Assembly: GCA_003288255.1 (NCBI GenBank)
Contig: CP026600.1
Span: forward strand, 186,001 to 250,000
Source: Clostridiaceae bacterium 14S0207
GTDB taxonomy: Bacteria; Bacillota; Clostridia; Clostridiales; Clostridiaceae
Length of the DNA stretch: 64,000 bases
Reading direction: 5' to 3'
The notes under the pieces were generated by a model. That model saw only the letters and a list, made by a program, of their open reading frames with translations, was not told the DNA's origin and did not search any database. Both the position numbers and the translations under genes were made by a program. Below, piece after piece: positions 7,659 to 15,664 of the stretch. Every line of letters begins with the position of its first letter. Positions within the stretch are counted from its first letter, which is position 1.

Positions 7659-8312
7659 ATAAATCATCACCCGATTCTAAGACTTTAAGTATATGATAAA
7701 AAAGTATGTAATATTTTTCAAGATATTTCTTAAGGTTTTATAAGAAAAAAGGCTTTTTTCTATAAAAATAATTATCTATTATGGAATTGGCATTAAAAAA
7801 ATATAATAATAGTTTAAAAATGTTAGTCTAAACAAGAAATGTGATATACAAATTGTTTTTAGTATAGCACACTGCTGAAGACGTGTGTTTTTAACGTTCC
7901 CGCTATGGTCTAAAATGTACCCGCTATAAAATAGAAAAACAAGAAAAAATATTTAGAAATTTAAATAAAATACTTACAAAGACTTTAAAATAGCGGATAT
8001 TTTACAATTTAAAATAAATAATTTTCAAAATTCAAAAAATGAGGTTTTTAGAAAGTATGTGATAAAATATAAATAAAGTAATGATGTTTTGTGTATTAAT
8101 TATTTAACAGTATAGTACAAATAAAAAAATAAAAGGCGATTATATTAAATTATCTAGTAATTACTCAATAATACAACAGAATTCTGCAAAAAAATTAAAA
8201 CTACTTTAAAAATTCTGATGCTTTGTATATAATAATGTTAAGTTAACCGTTTCATTATTAAGACAAGTCTTAATAATGAAAAAATACATTTAACTTTAGG
8301 AGGAATAAAATA
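7659..8312. other. 654 bp non-coding region upstream of the nucleoside transporter operon
   Basis: No ORF with a ribosome binding site is visible. Three copies of a GC-containing word stand out: CCCGCTAT at 7899-7906 and 7920-7927 (21 bp apart, same orientation) and ATAGCGG, its inverse, at 7990-7996. A TATAAT at 8228-8233 and a perfect palindrome at 8250-8281 lie just before the lipoprotein gene. No known purine, preQ1 or guanidine riboswitch core is recognisable. Confidence 0.55.
8250..8281. promoter_or_regulatory. Perfect palindrome before the BMP lipoprotein gene
   Basis: Two exactly complementary 15-base arms (8250-8264 and 8267-8281) centred on AA, with AAGAC/GTCTT inside, lie 17 bp downstream of a TATAAT box and 32 bp before the start codon. 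It could be an operator just after the transcription start, or a 5' mRNA hairpin. Without a T tract it is not a terminator. Confidence 0.6.
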
Positions 8313-9434
8313 ATGAAAAAGTTTTTAACTTATTTATTAGCTCTAGTAATGACATTTTCATTAGTGTTAACTGGATGCAGTAGTAGTAAGGAAGAAGCAG
8401 CAAGTTCTAAAGAGCCAGCAGGAGATAAAAAATTAAAAATCGCGTGTCTACTTAATGGTAATTTAGGAGATAAGTCATTCTTTGACTCTGCTAACAAAGG
8501 TATGGAACAAATCAAAGAAAAATTTGGATATGAAACAAAAACAATTGAAATGGGATTTGACCAAAGTAAATGGCTTCCATCATTAGAAGATGTTTCAGAA
8601 CAAGATTATGATGTTATTGTTGTTGGTACTTGGCAAATGAAAGAGTACTTAGAAGAAGTAGCTCCTAAGTACCCAGAGAAAAAGTACATAATATTTGATG
8701 CTAGCGTTGATTATTCAAAAGGTGACTTAAAAAATGTTTACTCTATAGAATATAAACAAAATGAAGCATCATTTATAGCAGGTGCATTAGCTACTAGAAT
8801 TACAACTTCAAAAATGCCTTTAGCTAACCCAGAAAAGAAAATCGGATTCTTAGGTGGTATGGATACTCCAGTTATTAACGACTTTTTAGTAGGATATATT
8901 AAAGGTGCACAATATATAGATAAAGATGCAAAAGTTGCGGTTTCTTATATAGGAACTTTTGATGACTCAGCAAAAGCTAAAGAATTAGCATTAGCTCAAT
9001 ATAACCAAGGTGTTGATATCGGATTCAACGTTGCTGGACAAGCAGGACTAGGACAATTAGATGCTGCTAAAGAAGCTAAAAAATATGCAATTGGTGTTGA
9101 TTCAGACCAAGCAATGTTATTTAAAGATAAGGATCAAGCTAAATCAAATTTAATACCAACTTCAGTTTTAAAAAGAGTTGATAATACTTTAGTTAGAGCT
9201 ATGGAGTTAAATAAAGAAGGAAAATTAAAACTTGGTGAAAAAGAAGTTTTAGGACTTAAAGATAAAGCTATGGAAATAGTTAAAAATGAATACTATAATA
9301 AGTTAGTTTCAGATGATGTTAAGAAAGAAATGGATACAATAGAACAAAAAATTGCAAGTGGTGAAATGAAAGTTGATTCAGCATTTGGTATGTCTACAGA
9401 TGAATTAAACAAATTAAGAAATTCTGTTAAATAG
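8313..9434 (+). CDS. BMP-family nucleoside-binding lipoprotein
   Basis: The substrate-binding component of a nucleoside ABC importer, anchored outside the membrane. The 373 residues start with a lipoprotein signal ending LVLTGC, so the lipidated cysteine is Cys22, followed by a Ser/Glu-rich linker. The mature part has the basic membrane protein (PnrA/TmpC/BmpA) fold signatures: IACLLNGNLGDKSFFDSANKGM near 43-64, DVIVVGTWQM, and KKIGFLGGMDTPVINDFLVGYIKGA. AGGAGG lies before the ATG. An ATPase, two permeases and two nucleoside hydrolases follow, which fixes the substrate class as purine or general nucleosides. A hairpin directly after the gene may keep its message more abundant than that of the rest of the operon. 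Confidence 0.93.
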   Translation: MKKFLTYLLALVMTFSLVLTGCSSSKEEAASSKEPAGDKKLKIACLLNGNLGDKSFFDSANKGMEQIKEKFGYETKTIEMGFDQSKWLPSLEDVSEQDYDVIVVGTWQMKEYLEEVAPKYPEKKYIIFDASVDYSKGDLKNVYSIEYKQNEASFIAGALATRITTSKMPLANPEKKIGFLGGMDTPVINDFLVGYIKGAQYIDKDAKVAVSYIGTFDDSAKAKELALAQYNQGVDIGFNVAGQAGLGQLDAAKEAKKYAIGVDSDQAMLFKDKDQAKSNLIPTSVLKRVDNTLVRAMELNKEGKLKLGEKEVLGLKDKAMEIVKNEYYNKLVSDDVKKEMDTIEQKIASGEMKVDSAFGMSTDELNKLRNSVK

Positions 9435-9447
9435 TATTTAAAAACTA

Positions 9448-9490
9448 AAAAGGGTACATTTAATTAATGAAAATTAAAAATGTACCCTTT
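9448..9490 (+). other. Intercistronic hairpin between the lipoprotein and ATPase genes
   Basis: AAAGGGTACATT and AATGTACCCTTT form a strong stem 14 bases after the lipoprotein stop, followed by ATCTAATAATTT rather than a clean T run. It probably acts as a partial terminator or mRNA-stabilising 3' end, favouring the binding protein over the membrane complex. Confidence 0.65.
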
Positions 9491-9529
9491 ATCTAATAAT
9501 TTATTGAGATAGGGTGGAGTGAGAGTTAC

Positions 9530-11086
9530 ATGGGAAAAGAATTGTTGGAAATGAAAAATATAACCAAGGTTTATCCCAATGGTATCGTTGCTAATAGCGG
9601 AATTAATTTTTCTGTTACAGAAGGAGAAATTCATGCCTTAATGGGAGAAAATGGGGCAGGAAAGTCAACTTTGATGAAAATATTATTCGGTATTGAGCAA
9701 GCAGAAGAGGGAGATATATTTTTAAAAGGTGAAAAAATTAATATTACTTCTCCAAATGCAGCTATTAAATATGGTATTGGTATGGTACACCAACATTTTA
9801 TGTTAGTTCCATCCTTAACTGTAGCTGAAAATATGGTTCTCGGAGCTGAGCCTAAAAAGGGTATTTCGATAGATTTGGAAACGGCTATTAAAAGAACTGA
9901 GGAGTTATCTAAAAAATACAATCTTCATGTTGATCCAAGGGCTAAGGTTGAAGATCTTCCAGTTGGAATGAAACAAAAAGTTGAAATTTTAAAGGCACTT
10001 TTAAGAGGCGCAAAAATTTTAATTCTTGATGAGCCAACAGCAGTTTTAACACCACAAGAAACACAAGAATTATTTGAAGAATTAATTAACCTAAAAAAAC
10101 AAGGTCATACTATGATCTTTATATCTCACAAATTAAAAGAAATAAAGCAAATTTGTGATAGAATCTCAATCATGAGAAATGGTAAATTCATGGGAGTGCA
10201 TGATGTTTCTAAAATATCAGAACAAGATATATCTAGATTGATGGTAGGAAGAGATGTAGTACTAAAAGTTGATAAGAAAAAGGCAGAGCCTAAAGAGTCA
10301 GTTTTACAAGTTAGAGATTTAGGATATTATGATGAAACAGGTAAAAAGATAGTAAAAAATATTTCGTTAAGTGTTCGTAAGGGAGAAATTGTTGGAGTTG
10401 CTGGAGTTGAGGGCAATGGACAAATGGAATTAGTTGAAATTATTACAGGTATGAAGAAGCTTCATGAAGGATCTGTAAATATGGATGGTAATGATATTAG
10501 CAAATTAAATATAAAACAAATTCGTAATCTTGGAACATCCCATATTCCTGAAGACAGAATGACATACGGTGTAGCAGGAAATGTTAGCATAGAACAAAAT
10601 CTTATTTCAGATAAATATGATTCTAAAGAATTAAATGGTAAGTTTTTACTTAAGATGAGTAAAATAAAAGAATTAGCAGAAAAGCTTGTTAAGGATTATA
10701 AGATAAAATGTAATTCACCATATCAAGGTGTTGGAAGATTATCAGGTGGTAACATTCAAAAAGTTGTTGTCGCAAGAGAGTTTTCTTCTAATCCTAAACT
10801 AATTGTTGCAGACCAACCAACTAGAGGTGTAGACGTCGGAGCAATAGAATTTATAAGAAAAAAATTGGTTGAACTAAGAGATGAAGAAAAAGGAATTTTA
10901 TTAGTTTCAGCAGATTTAAATGAAGTATTAGAACTAAGTGACAGTTTAATTGTAATGTATGGTGGAGAAATTACTGCATATTTTGAAGATGCTTCTAAAG
11001 TAACAGAAGAGGAGCTTGGATTTTATATGCTAGGTGTTAAAAAGCAATCTCCAGAGGAAATTAGGAGGGCTATATATGAAAAATAA
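9530..11086 (+). CDS. Nucleoside ABC transporter ATP-binding protein (two fused ATPase domains)
   Basis: The 518-residue RbsA/NupO-type protein contains two nucleotide-binding domains. The N-terminal one has Walker A GENGAGKST near residue 40, Walker B ILILDEPTAVLTP and the H-loop FISHKLKEI. The C-terminal one has a degenerate Walker A, GVEGNGQME, with a good signature RLSGGNIQK and DQPTRGVDVGA. That pattern of one canonical and one degenerate site is normal for this class. It overlaps the next permease by 11 bases. It energises uptake of nucleosides delivered by the upstream lipoprotein. Confidence 0.93.
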   Translation: MGKELLEMKNITKVYPNGIVANSGINFSVTEGEIHALMGENGAGKSTLMKILFGIEQAEEGDIFLKGEKINITSPNAAIKYGIGMVHQHFMLVPSLTVAENMVLGAEPKKGISIDLETAIKRTEELSKKYNLHVDPRAKVEDLPVGMKQKVEILKALLRGAKILILDEPTAVLTPQETQELFEELINLKKQGHTMIFISHKLKEIKQICDRISIMRNGKFMGVHDVSKISEQDISRLMVGRDVVLKVDKKKAEPKESVLQVRDLGYYDETGKKIVKNISLSVRKGEIVGVAGVEGNGQMELVEIITGMKKLHEGSVNMDGNDISKLNIKQIRNLGTSHIPEDRMTYGVAGNVSIEQNLISDKYDSKELNGKFLLKMSKIKELAEKLVKDYKIKCNSPYQGVGRLSGGNIQKVVVAREFSSNPKLIVADQPTRGVDVGAIEFIRKKLVELRDEEKGILLVSADLNEVLELSDSLIVMYGGEITAYFEDASKVTEEELGFYMLGVKKQSPEEIRRAIYEK

Positions 11087-12170
11087 AAATATGATGTATG
11101 AGGTAATAAGAACCCTAGTCGCTATAGGATTATCTCTACTATTGGCTTTTATAATTATATTTAGCGTAAGTAAAGAACCAATGACTGCAATTAATGCATT
11201 CTTGGTAGGACCGCTTAAAACAATAAGACATTTTGGTAACGTAATAGAGATGGCTATTCCATTAATATTTACAGGATTAGCAGTAAGTATTATGTATCAA
11301 GCTAAACAATTTAACCTTGGAGCAGAAGGTGCATTCTTTATTGGTGGTATAGCAGCGTCATATATAGCAATCAAGGTTGCATTGCCAGCTGGTATTCATC
11401 CAATAGTAGCTATTTTAATTGGTGGTGTAACAGGTGCAATTGCAGGTGCCATACCGGCTATATTAAAAGCAAAATATCAGGCGACTGAATTAGTATCATC
11501 ATTAATGCTTAACTATATCTTCCTTTATTTAGGAATGTTTATAATAAATAATGTTCTAAGAGATCCAGATGCAGGAGCAATGGTTTCATTAAAATTCCAC
11601 AGAACTGCAGAATTAGCTTCAGGACTTATACCAAAAACGAGAGTACATACAGGATTAATAATAGTAGTTGCTATGATTATCTTAACTTATTTCTTTATTT
11701 ATAGAACTAAGTGGGGATATGAAATTAGAATGACAGGTGAAAATGAGAGATTCGCTCATTATTCAGGAATAAATACATTTAAAGTAATAATATTATCACA
11801 AATAATTGGTGGAGCTATTGCAGGTATTGGTGGAGCTACAGAGGTATTAGGAATGTATTCAAGATTCCAATGGCAATCATTACCGGGATATGGTTGGGAT
11901 GGTATTATAGTTGCAATTTTAGCTAGGAACAATCCACTGTTAGTACCTATTGGAGCAATATTCTTAGCTTATTTAAGAGTAGGTGCTGATTTAATGTCTA
12001 GAATGACAGATGTTCAATCAGAAGTTATATCAATTATTCAAGGTGTAATGATTATGCTTATAGCTGCAGAAAGTTTCTTATCTTATTGGAAACAAAAAAG
12101 AACATTTAAAGATGCTACAAGTGTAGCAAATAATACAGAAACTACAACTGGAACAAAGGGGGAAAACTAA
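11076..12170 (+). CDS. Nucleoside ABC transporter permease (NupP-like)
   Basis: The 364-residue membrane protein has about eight to ten hydrophobic segments and the BPD_transp_2 pattern seen in branched-chain amino acid/sugar/nucleoside permeases (AMIPLIFTGLAVSIMYQAKQFNLGAEGAFFIGG; GGAIAGIGGATEVLGMYSRFQ). The start ATG 11076 has TTAGGAGGG upstream and lies inside the end of the ATPase gene. It begins MKNKNMMYEVIRTLVAIGL. It makes a heterodimeric channel with the following gene, whose start is one base past this stop. Confidence 0.92.
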   Translation: MKNKNMMYEVIRTLVAIGLSLLLAFIIIFSVSKEPMTAINAFLVGPLKTIRHFGNVIEMAIPLIFTGLAVSIMYQAKQFNLGAEGAFFIGGIAASYIAIKVALPAGIHPIVAILIGGVTGAIAGAIPAILKAKYQATELVSSLMLNYIFLYLGMFIINNVLRDPDAGAMVSLKFHRTAELASGLIPKTRVHTGLIIVVAMIILTYFFIYRTKWGYEIRMTGENERFAHYSGINTFKVIILSQIIGGAIAGIGGATEVLGMYSRFQWQSLPGYGWDGIIVAILARNNPLLVPIGAIFLAYLRVGADLMSRMTDVQSEVISIIQGVMIMLIAAESFLSYWKQKRTFKDATSVANNTETTTGTKGEN

Positions 12171-12171
12171 G

Positions 12172-13101
12172 ATGCAAGAATTTTTTAATATAGTATTTTC
12201 AGTTGGTTTTGGATATTCCATCTTAAGAGTTACTACCCCAATATTATTTGCAGCATTAGGTGCATTAATATCAGATAAGGCAGGAGTTATTAATATAGCT
12301 CTTGAAGGTATCATGCTTATTTCTGCTTTAATAGGAGTTATTGTGAGTGCAGGGACAGGCAGTGTATGGGTTGGTTTATTAGCAGCTGTTATAATAGGGG
12401 GAATAATAGGTATTGTTATGGCTTATTTCTCTCTAAACTTAAAATCAGATATTATATTAACAGGTATAGCTATAAACTTAATGGCTGCAGGAGGAACAAT
12501 CTTCTTATTATATATAGTTGCGCAAGATAAAGGAATATCAACATCACTAAAGAGTGGTGTATTACCTAAGATAGTAATACCTATAATTAATAAAATACCA
12601 GTAATAGGACCAATTTTATCGGGACATAATGTTCTTACATATATAGGATTAATAGCTGTTGGCTTAGTTTCATATTTTCTATATAAGACACCTTTAGGAT
12701 TAAGAATAAGATCAGTTGGTGAAAATGAAAATGCAGCAGCTTCAGTCGGCGTAAATGTAATTAAAATAAAATATATAGCTCTTGCTATAAGTGGAATGCT
12801 TGCAGGATTTGGTGGAGCTTATATGTCAATGGGATATGTATCATGGTTTTCTAAGAATATGACTGCAGGTAGAGGATTTATCGCCTTAGCAGCAGAGGCC
12901 ATGGGTGGAGCAACACCGATCGGAACTTTTTTAACATCTTTATTATTTGGTTGTGCAGATGCACTTTCAAATTCTTTACAATCTATGAAGATACCAACAG
13001 AACTTGTACAAATGATACCTTATATAGCTACAATAATCGGACTTGTAGTATATGCTAGAAAAAAATCTAAAAAAGTAAAGAAGTTAAAGAAAGAAAATTA
13101 G
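12172..13101 (+). CDS. Nucleoside ABC transporter permease (NupQ-like)
   Basis: The 309-residue partner permease carries the family pattern LGALISDKAGVINIALEGIMLISALIG near the N-terminus and YIALAISGMLAGFGGAYMSMG in the second half, with about eight to ten membrane segments and a very basic tail (RKKSKKVKKLKKEN). GGGGGAAAAC precedes the ATG with almost no intergenic space. It completes the importer, followed after 12 bp by a nucleoside hydrolase. Confidence 0.92.
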   Translation: MQEFFNIVFSVGFGYSILRVTTPILFAALGALISDKAGVINIALEGIMLISALIGVIVSAGTGSVWVGLLAAVIIGGIIGIVMAYFSLNLKSDIILTGIAINLMAAGGTIFLLYIVAQDKGISTSLKSGVLPKIVIPIINKIPVIGPILSGHNVLTYIGLIAVGLVSYFLYKTPLGLRIRSVGENENAAASVGVNVIKIKYIALAISGMLAGFGGAYMSMGYVSWFSKNMTAGRGFIALAAEAMGGATPIGTFLTSLLFGCADALSNSLQSMKIPTELVQMIPYIATIIGLVVYARKKSKKVKKLKKEN

Positions 13102-13113
13102 GGGGAAGAACTT

Positions 13114-14052
13114 ATGAAGAAAATTCCTGTTATCATGGATTGCGATCCAGGACATGATGATGCCATTGCATTAATGTTGGCTTTAGGAAATGAAAAAATC
13201 GATGTAAAAGCAGTAACAACATCAGCTGGAAATCAAACACCAGAAAAAACTTTAAACAATGCATTAAGGGTTTTAAGTTTTTTAGGTAGAGATGACATAG
13301 AGGTTGCACAAGGGGCACTAAAACCTTTAATGAGGGATTTAATTATAGCACCAGAGGTTCATGGAGATAGTGGACTAGATGGACCATATATACCAGAGCC
13401 AAGTTTTAAGGCTAGTGAGCGCACAGCTGTAGATGTAATTGCAGATGTTTTAAGAAATAGTGAAGAAAAGGTGACTTTGATTCCTACAGGACCTTTAACT
13501 AATATAGCTACATTTTTATTAACATATCCAGAGTTAAGAGATAAAATAGAAAGAATATCTCTTATGGGTGGTGCGGCAGATGGGGGTAACTGGACTCCAG
13601 CAGCTGAATTTAATATACTTGTTGATCCGGAAGCAGCAGATGTAGTATTTAAATCAGGGGTACCAATTGTAATGTGTGGATTAGATGTTACACATAAGGC
13701 TCAGGTTTATGATGAAGATATAGAGAAGTTTAGAGGTTTAAGTAATGCTACAGGTAAGTTAGTTGCTGAATTACTAGATTTCTTTGCAATTTTTCATAAA
13801 GACGAAAGATTCGGTTTTAAAGGGGCGCCATTACATGATCCATGTGCAGTAGCTTATGTTATAGATCCAAGCATTATAGAGACTAAAAAGTGTCATGTAG
13901 AAATAGAGACAAAAGGTGAATTTACCTTAGGGGCTACAGTTGTTGATTATAATGACATTTCAAAGAAAGAGAAAAATGCGGACGTTGCATTTAATATCGA
14001 TAGAGAAAAATTTATTCAAATGATATATGATGCGGTTAAAAACTTAAGATAA
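13114..14052 (+). CDS. Inosine-uridine preferring nucleoside hydrolase
   Basis: Hydrolyses the N-glycosidic bond of ribonucleosides to base and ribose in the cytosol. The 312 residues begin with the calcium-binding signature MDCDPGHDDAIAL (DxDxxxDD), then TTSAGNQTPEKTLNNALRVLSFLG, the active-site loop VHGDSGLDGP, GPLTNIA, MGGA and AEFNILVDPEAA, and the C-terminal HDPCAVAYV with the catalytic-region histidine. It starts 12 bp after the transporter genes behind GGGGGAAG, so it is the metabolic end of the uptake operon. A terminator at 14091-14122 follows. Substrate preference within nucleosides is not visible. Confidence 0.93.
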   Translation: MKKIPVIMDCDPGHDDAIALMLALGNEKIDVKAVTTSAGNQTPEKTLNNALRVLSFLGRDDIEVAQGALKPLMRDLIIAPEVHGDSGLDGPYIPEPSFKASERTAVDVIADVLRNSEEKVTLIPTGPLTNIATFLLTYPELRDKIERISLMGGAADGGNWTPAAEFNILVDPEAADVVFKSGVPIVMCGLDVTHKAQVYDEDIEKFRGLSNATGKLVAELLDFFAIFHKDERFGFKGAPLHDPCAVAYVIDPSIIETKKCHVEIETKGEFTLGATVVDYNDISKKEKNADVAFNIDREKFIQMIYDAVKNLR

Positions 14053-14090
14053 TACTGAACATATTGGGATATAAAAGTTTTATATAAATA

Positions 14091-14122
14091 AAAGGCGGCT
14101 TAATTAAAAAGTCGCCTTTTTT
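14091..14122 (+). terminator. Rho-independent terminator of the nucleoside uptake operon
   Basis: AAAGGCGGCTT pairs with AAGTCGCCTTT, with one G-T pair, around a short AT loop, followed by a T run. It separates the first from the second hydrolase gene, which may still receive read-through. Confidence 0.8.
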
Positions 14123-14174
14123 GAAAATAAACAAGACTAGGTTCATTAAAAAAACATAAAGAGGTGTAATTAAA

Positions 14175-15104
14175 ATGAATAAAAGAAAGCCAATAATAAT
14201 AGATTGTGATCCAGGTACAGATGATACTATCGCTATAATGATGGGATTAGTTTGTGATAAATTAGATGTACGAGCTATAACAACAGTTTCAGGAAATCAA
14301 ACAATTGAAAAGGTTTCTAATAATGCTTTAAGATTAGTAAGTTTTTTAGGAAAAGATGTTAAGGTTGCTAGAGGATCTATAAGACCAATGCAAAGAGAGA
14401 TATTCTTAGCAGACTTTGTTCATGGTGAGTCAGGAATAGGAAATACAGTATTACCTGAAACAGATAAGAAGTTCTATGAAAAGAACGCTGTAGATACTAT
14501 ATATGAAGAAGCAATGGCTTGTAATGGTGAATTAGAGATTGTAGCTATAGGTCCTTTAACTAACATAGCTACATTGTTATTAAGATATCCAGATGTAAAA
14601 GAAAAGATAAAAAGATTAGTAATAATGGGCGGTGCGATAAATGGTGGAAATGATACACCATCAGCAGAGTTCAATATTTATGCTGATCCAGAAGCTGCTA
14701 GAATAGTATTTGAGGCAGGTTTAAACTTAGTCATGGTAGGATTAGATGCCACTCATCAAGCTAAATTATATGAAGATGAAATAAGAGAAATTGAACAATA
14801 TGGTGAAAAGGGGAAAATTGCCGCGGAAATATTCGACTTTGTAAAACCATTCTATGTTAATTGTGGTTTTGACGGCATAATAATGCATGATCCATGTGCT
14901 TTATCATATGTTATTGATGAATCTATAGTAAAAACAAAGAAATATCATGTAGATATAGAAACTCAAGGGGAAATAACAAGAGGAAAGACAGTTGTTGACA
15001 TATATAGTGTTTCTGGAAAAGAAGCTAATGTAGAGGTAGCAGTAGAAGTTGATAGGGATAAATTCGCTAAGTTGGTAAAAGAGTCTATAAAGAAGTATAA
15101 TTAA
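14175..15104 (+). CDS. Second inosine-uridine preferring nucleoside hydrolase
   Basis: The 309-residue paralogue of the preceding enzyme has IDCDPGTDDTIAIM, FVHGESGIGN, GPLTNIATLL, VIMGGAINGGNDTPSAEFNIYADPEAA and HDPCALSYVID in order. Both copies keep the metal-binding aspartates and the C-terminal HDP motif, so both should be active, perhaps on different nucleosides. It lies beyond a terminator and has its own GAGGTG ribosome binding site, so it may be separately expressed. Divergence between the copies in the VHG(D/E)SG loop surroundings indicates an old duplication. Confidence 0.93.
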   Translation: MNKRKPIIIDCDPGTDDTIAIMMGLVCDKLDVRAITTVSGNQTIEKVSNNALRLVSFLGKDVKVARGSIRPMQREIFLADFVHGESGIGNTVLPETDKKFYEKNAVDTIYEEAMACNGELEIVAIGPLTNIATLLLRYPDVKEKIKRLVIMGGAINGGNDTPSAEFNIYADPEAARIVFEAGLNLVMVGLDATHQAKLYEDEIREIEQYGEKGKIAAEIFDFVKPFYVNCGFDGIIMHDPCALSYVIDESIVKTKKYHVDIETQGEITRGKTVVDIYSVSGKEANVEVAVEVDRDKFAKLVKESIKKYN

Positions 15105-15166
15105 GCTATAATAGATTTTCATTCTTTATTTATAATAATGTAAAAAGGTTATAAAGGAGTGTTAAT

Positions 15167-15382
15167 ATGAAAAAAATAGTTCTAATTGATGGTATGAGTT
15201 GTGACCATTGTGTTAAACGTGTTACAAATGCACTTTCACAAATTAGTGGTACATCAGATGTACAAGTTAAGTTAAGTCAAAATCTAGCTGAATTTAGTAC
15301 TGATGGAAGTGTGACAGATGAAATAATAAAAAATGAGATAGAAGATTTAGGATTTGATGTTAGGGAAATAAAAACCTTATAA
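15167..15382 (+). CDS. Heavy-metal-associated domain protein (CopZ-like)
   Basis: The 71-residue single HMA domain has the metal-binding motif GMSCDHC (MxCxxC, about residues 9-14) and the usual ferredoxin-like length and ending (IKNEIEDLGFDVREI). Such proteins carry Cu(I) or a similar ion between transporters and other targets. AAAGGAG precedes the ATG and a terminator follows, so it appears monocistronic. No copper ATPase or CsoR is visible, so its partner must be elsewhere. Confidence 0.88.
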   Translation: MKKIVLIDGMSCDHCVKRVTNALSQISGTSDVQVKLSQNLAEFSTDGSVTDEIIKNEIEDLGFDVREIKTL

Positions 15383-15406
15383 TTTTACAAGATAATTTTA
15401 TCTGTT

Positions 15407-15452
15407 AAAAGGAGTTATGGTTTATTGAAAAATATAAACTGTAACTCCTTTT
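15407..15452 (+). terminator. Terminator after the CopZ-like gene
   Basis: AAAAGGAGTTA and TAACTCCTTTT form the stem, with further pairing between GGTTTAT and ATAAACT inside. Confidence 0.75.
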
Positions 15453-15664
15453 ATTTCTACGTACTATAAATAAAAAATATACAACAAAAATAGTTTTAAA
15501 TGTTAAAATATATATTATAAGTATATAATAAGTACAATTAACTAAAATAAGAAATCAGTATTATGAAGTTGTAGAAGTGAATTTCAAAAACATAAGAGGA
15601 TAGGACTTATTGAGCAGTATTAAATTTATAATATGTTTAATTAATTATTTAGGGGGAAAGGAAC

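Noticed and set aside
8041-8312. Purine riboswitch before the nucleoside transporter
   Set aside because: The conserved purine aptamer core could not be found; only a simple palindrome is present.
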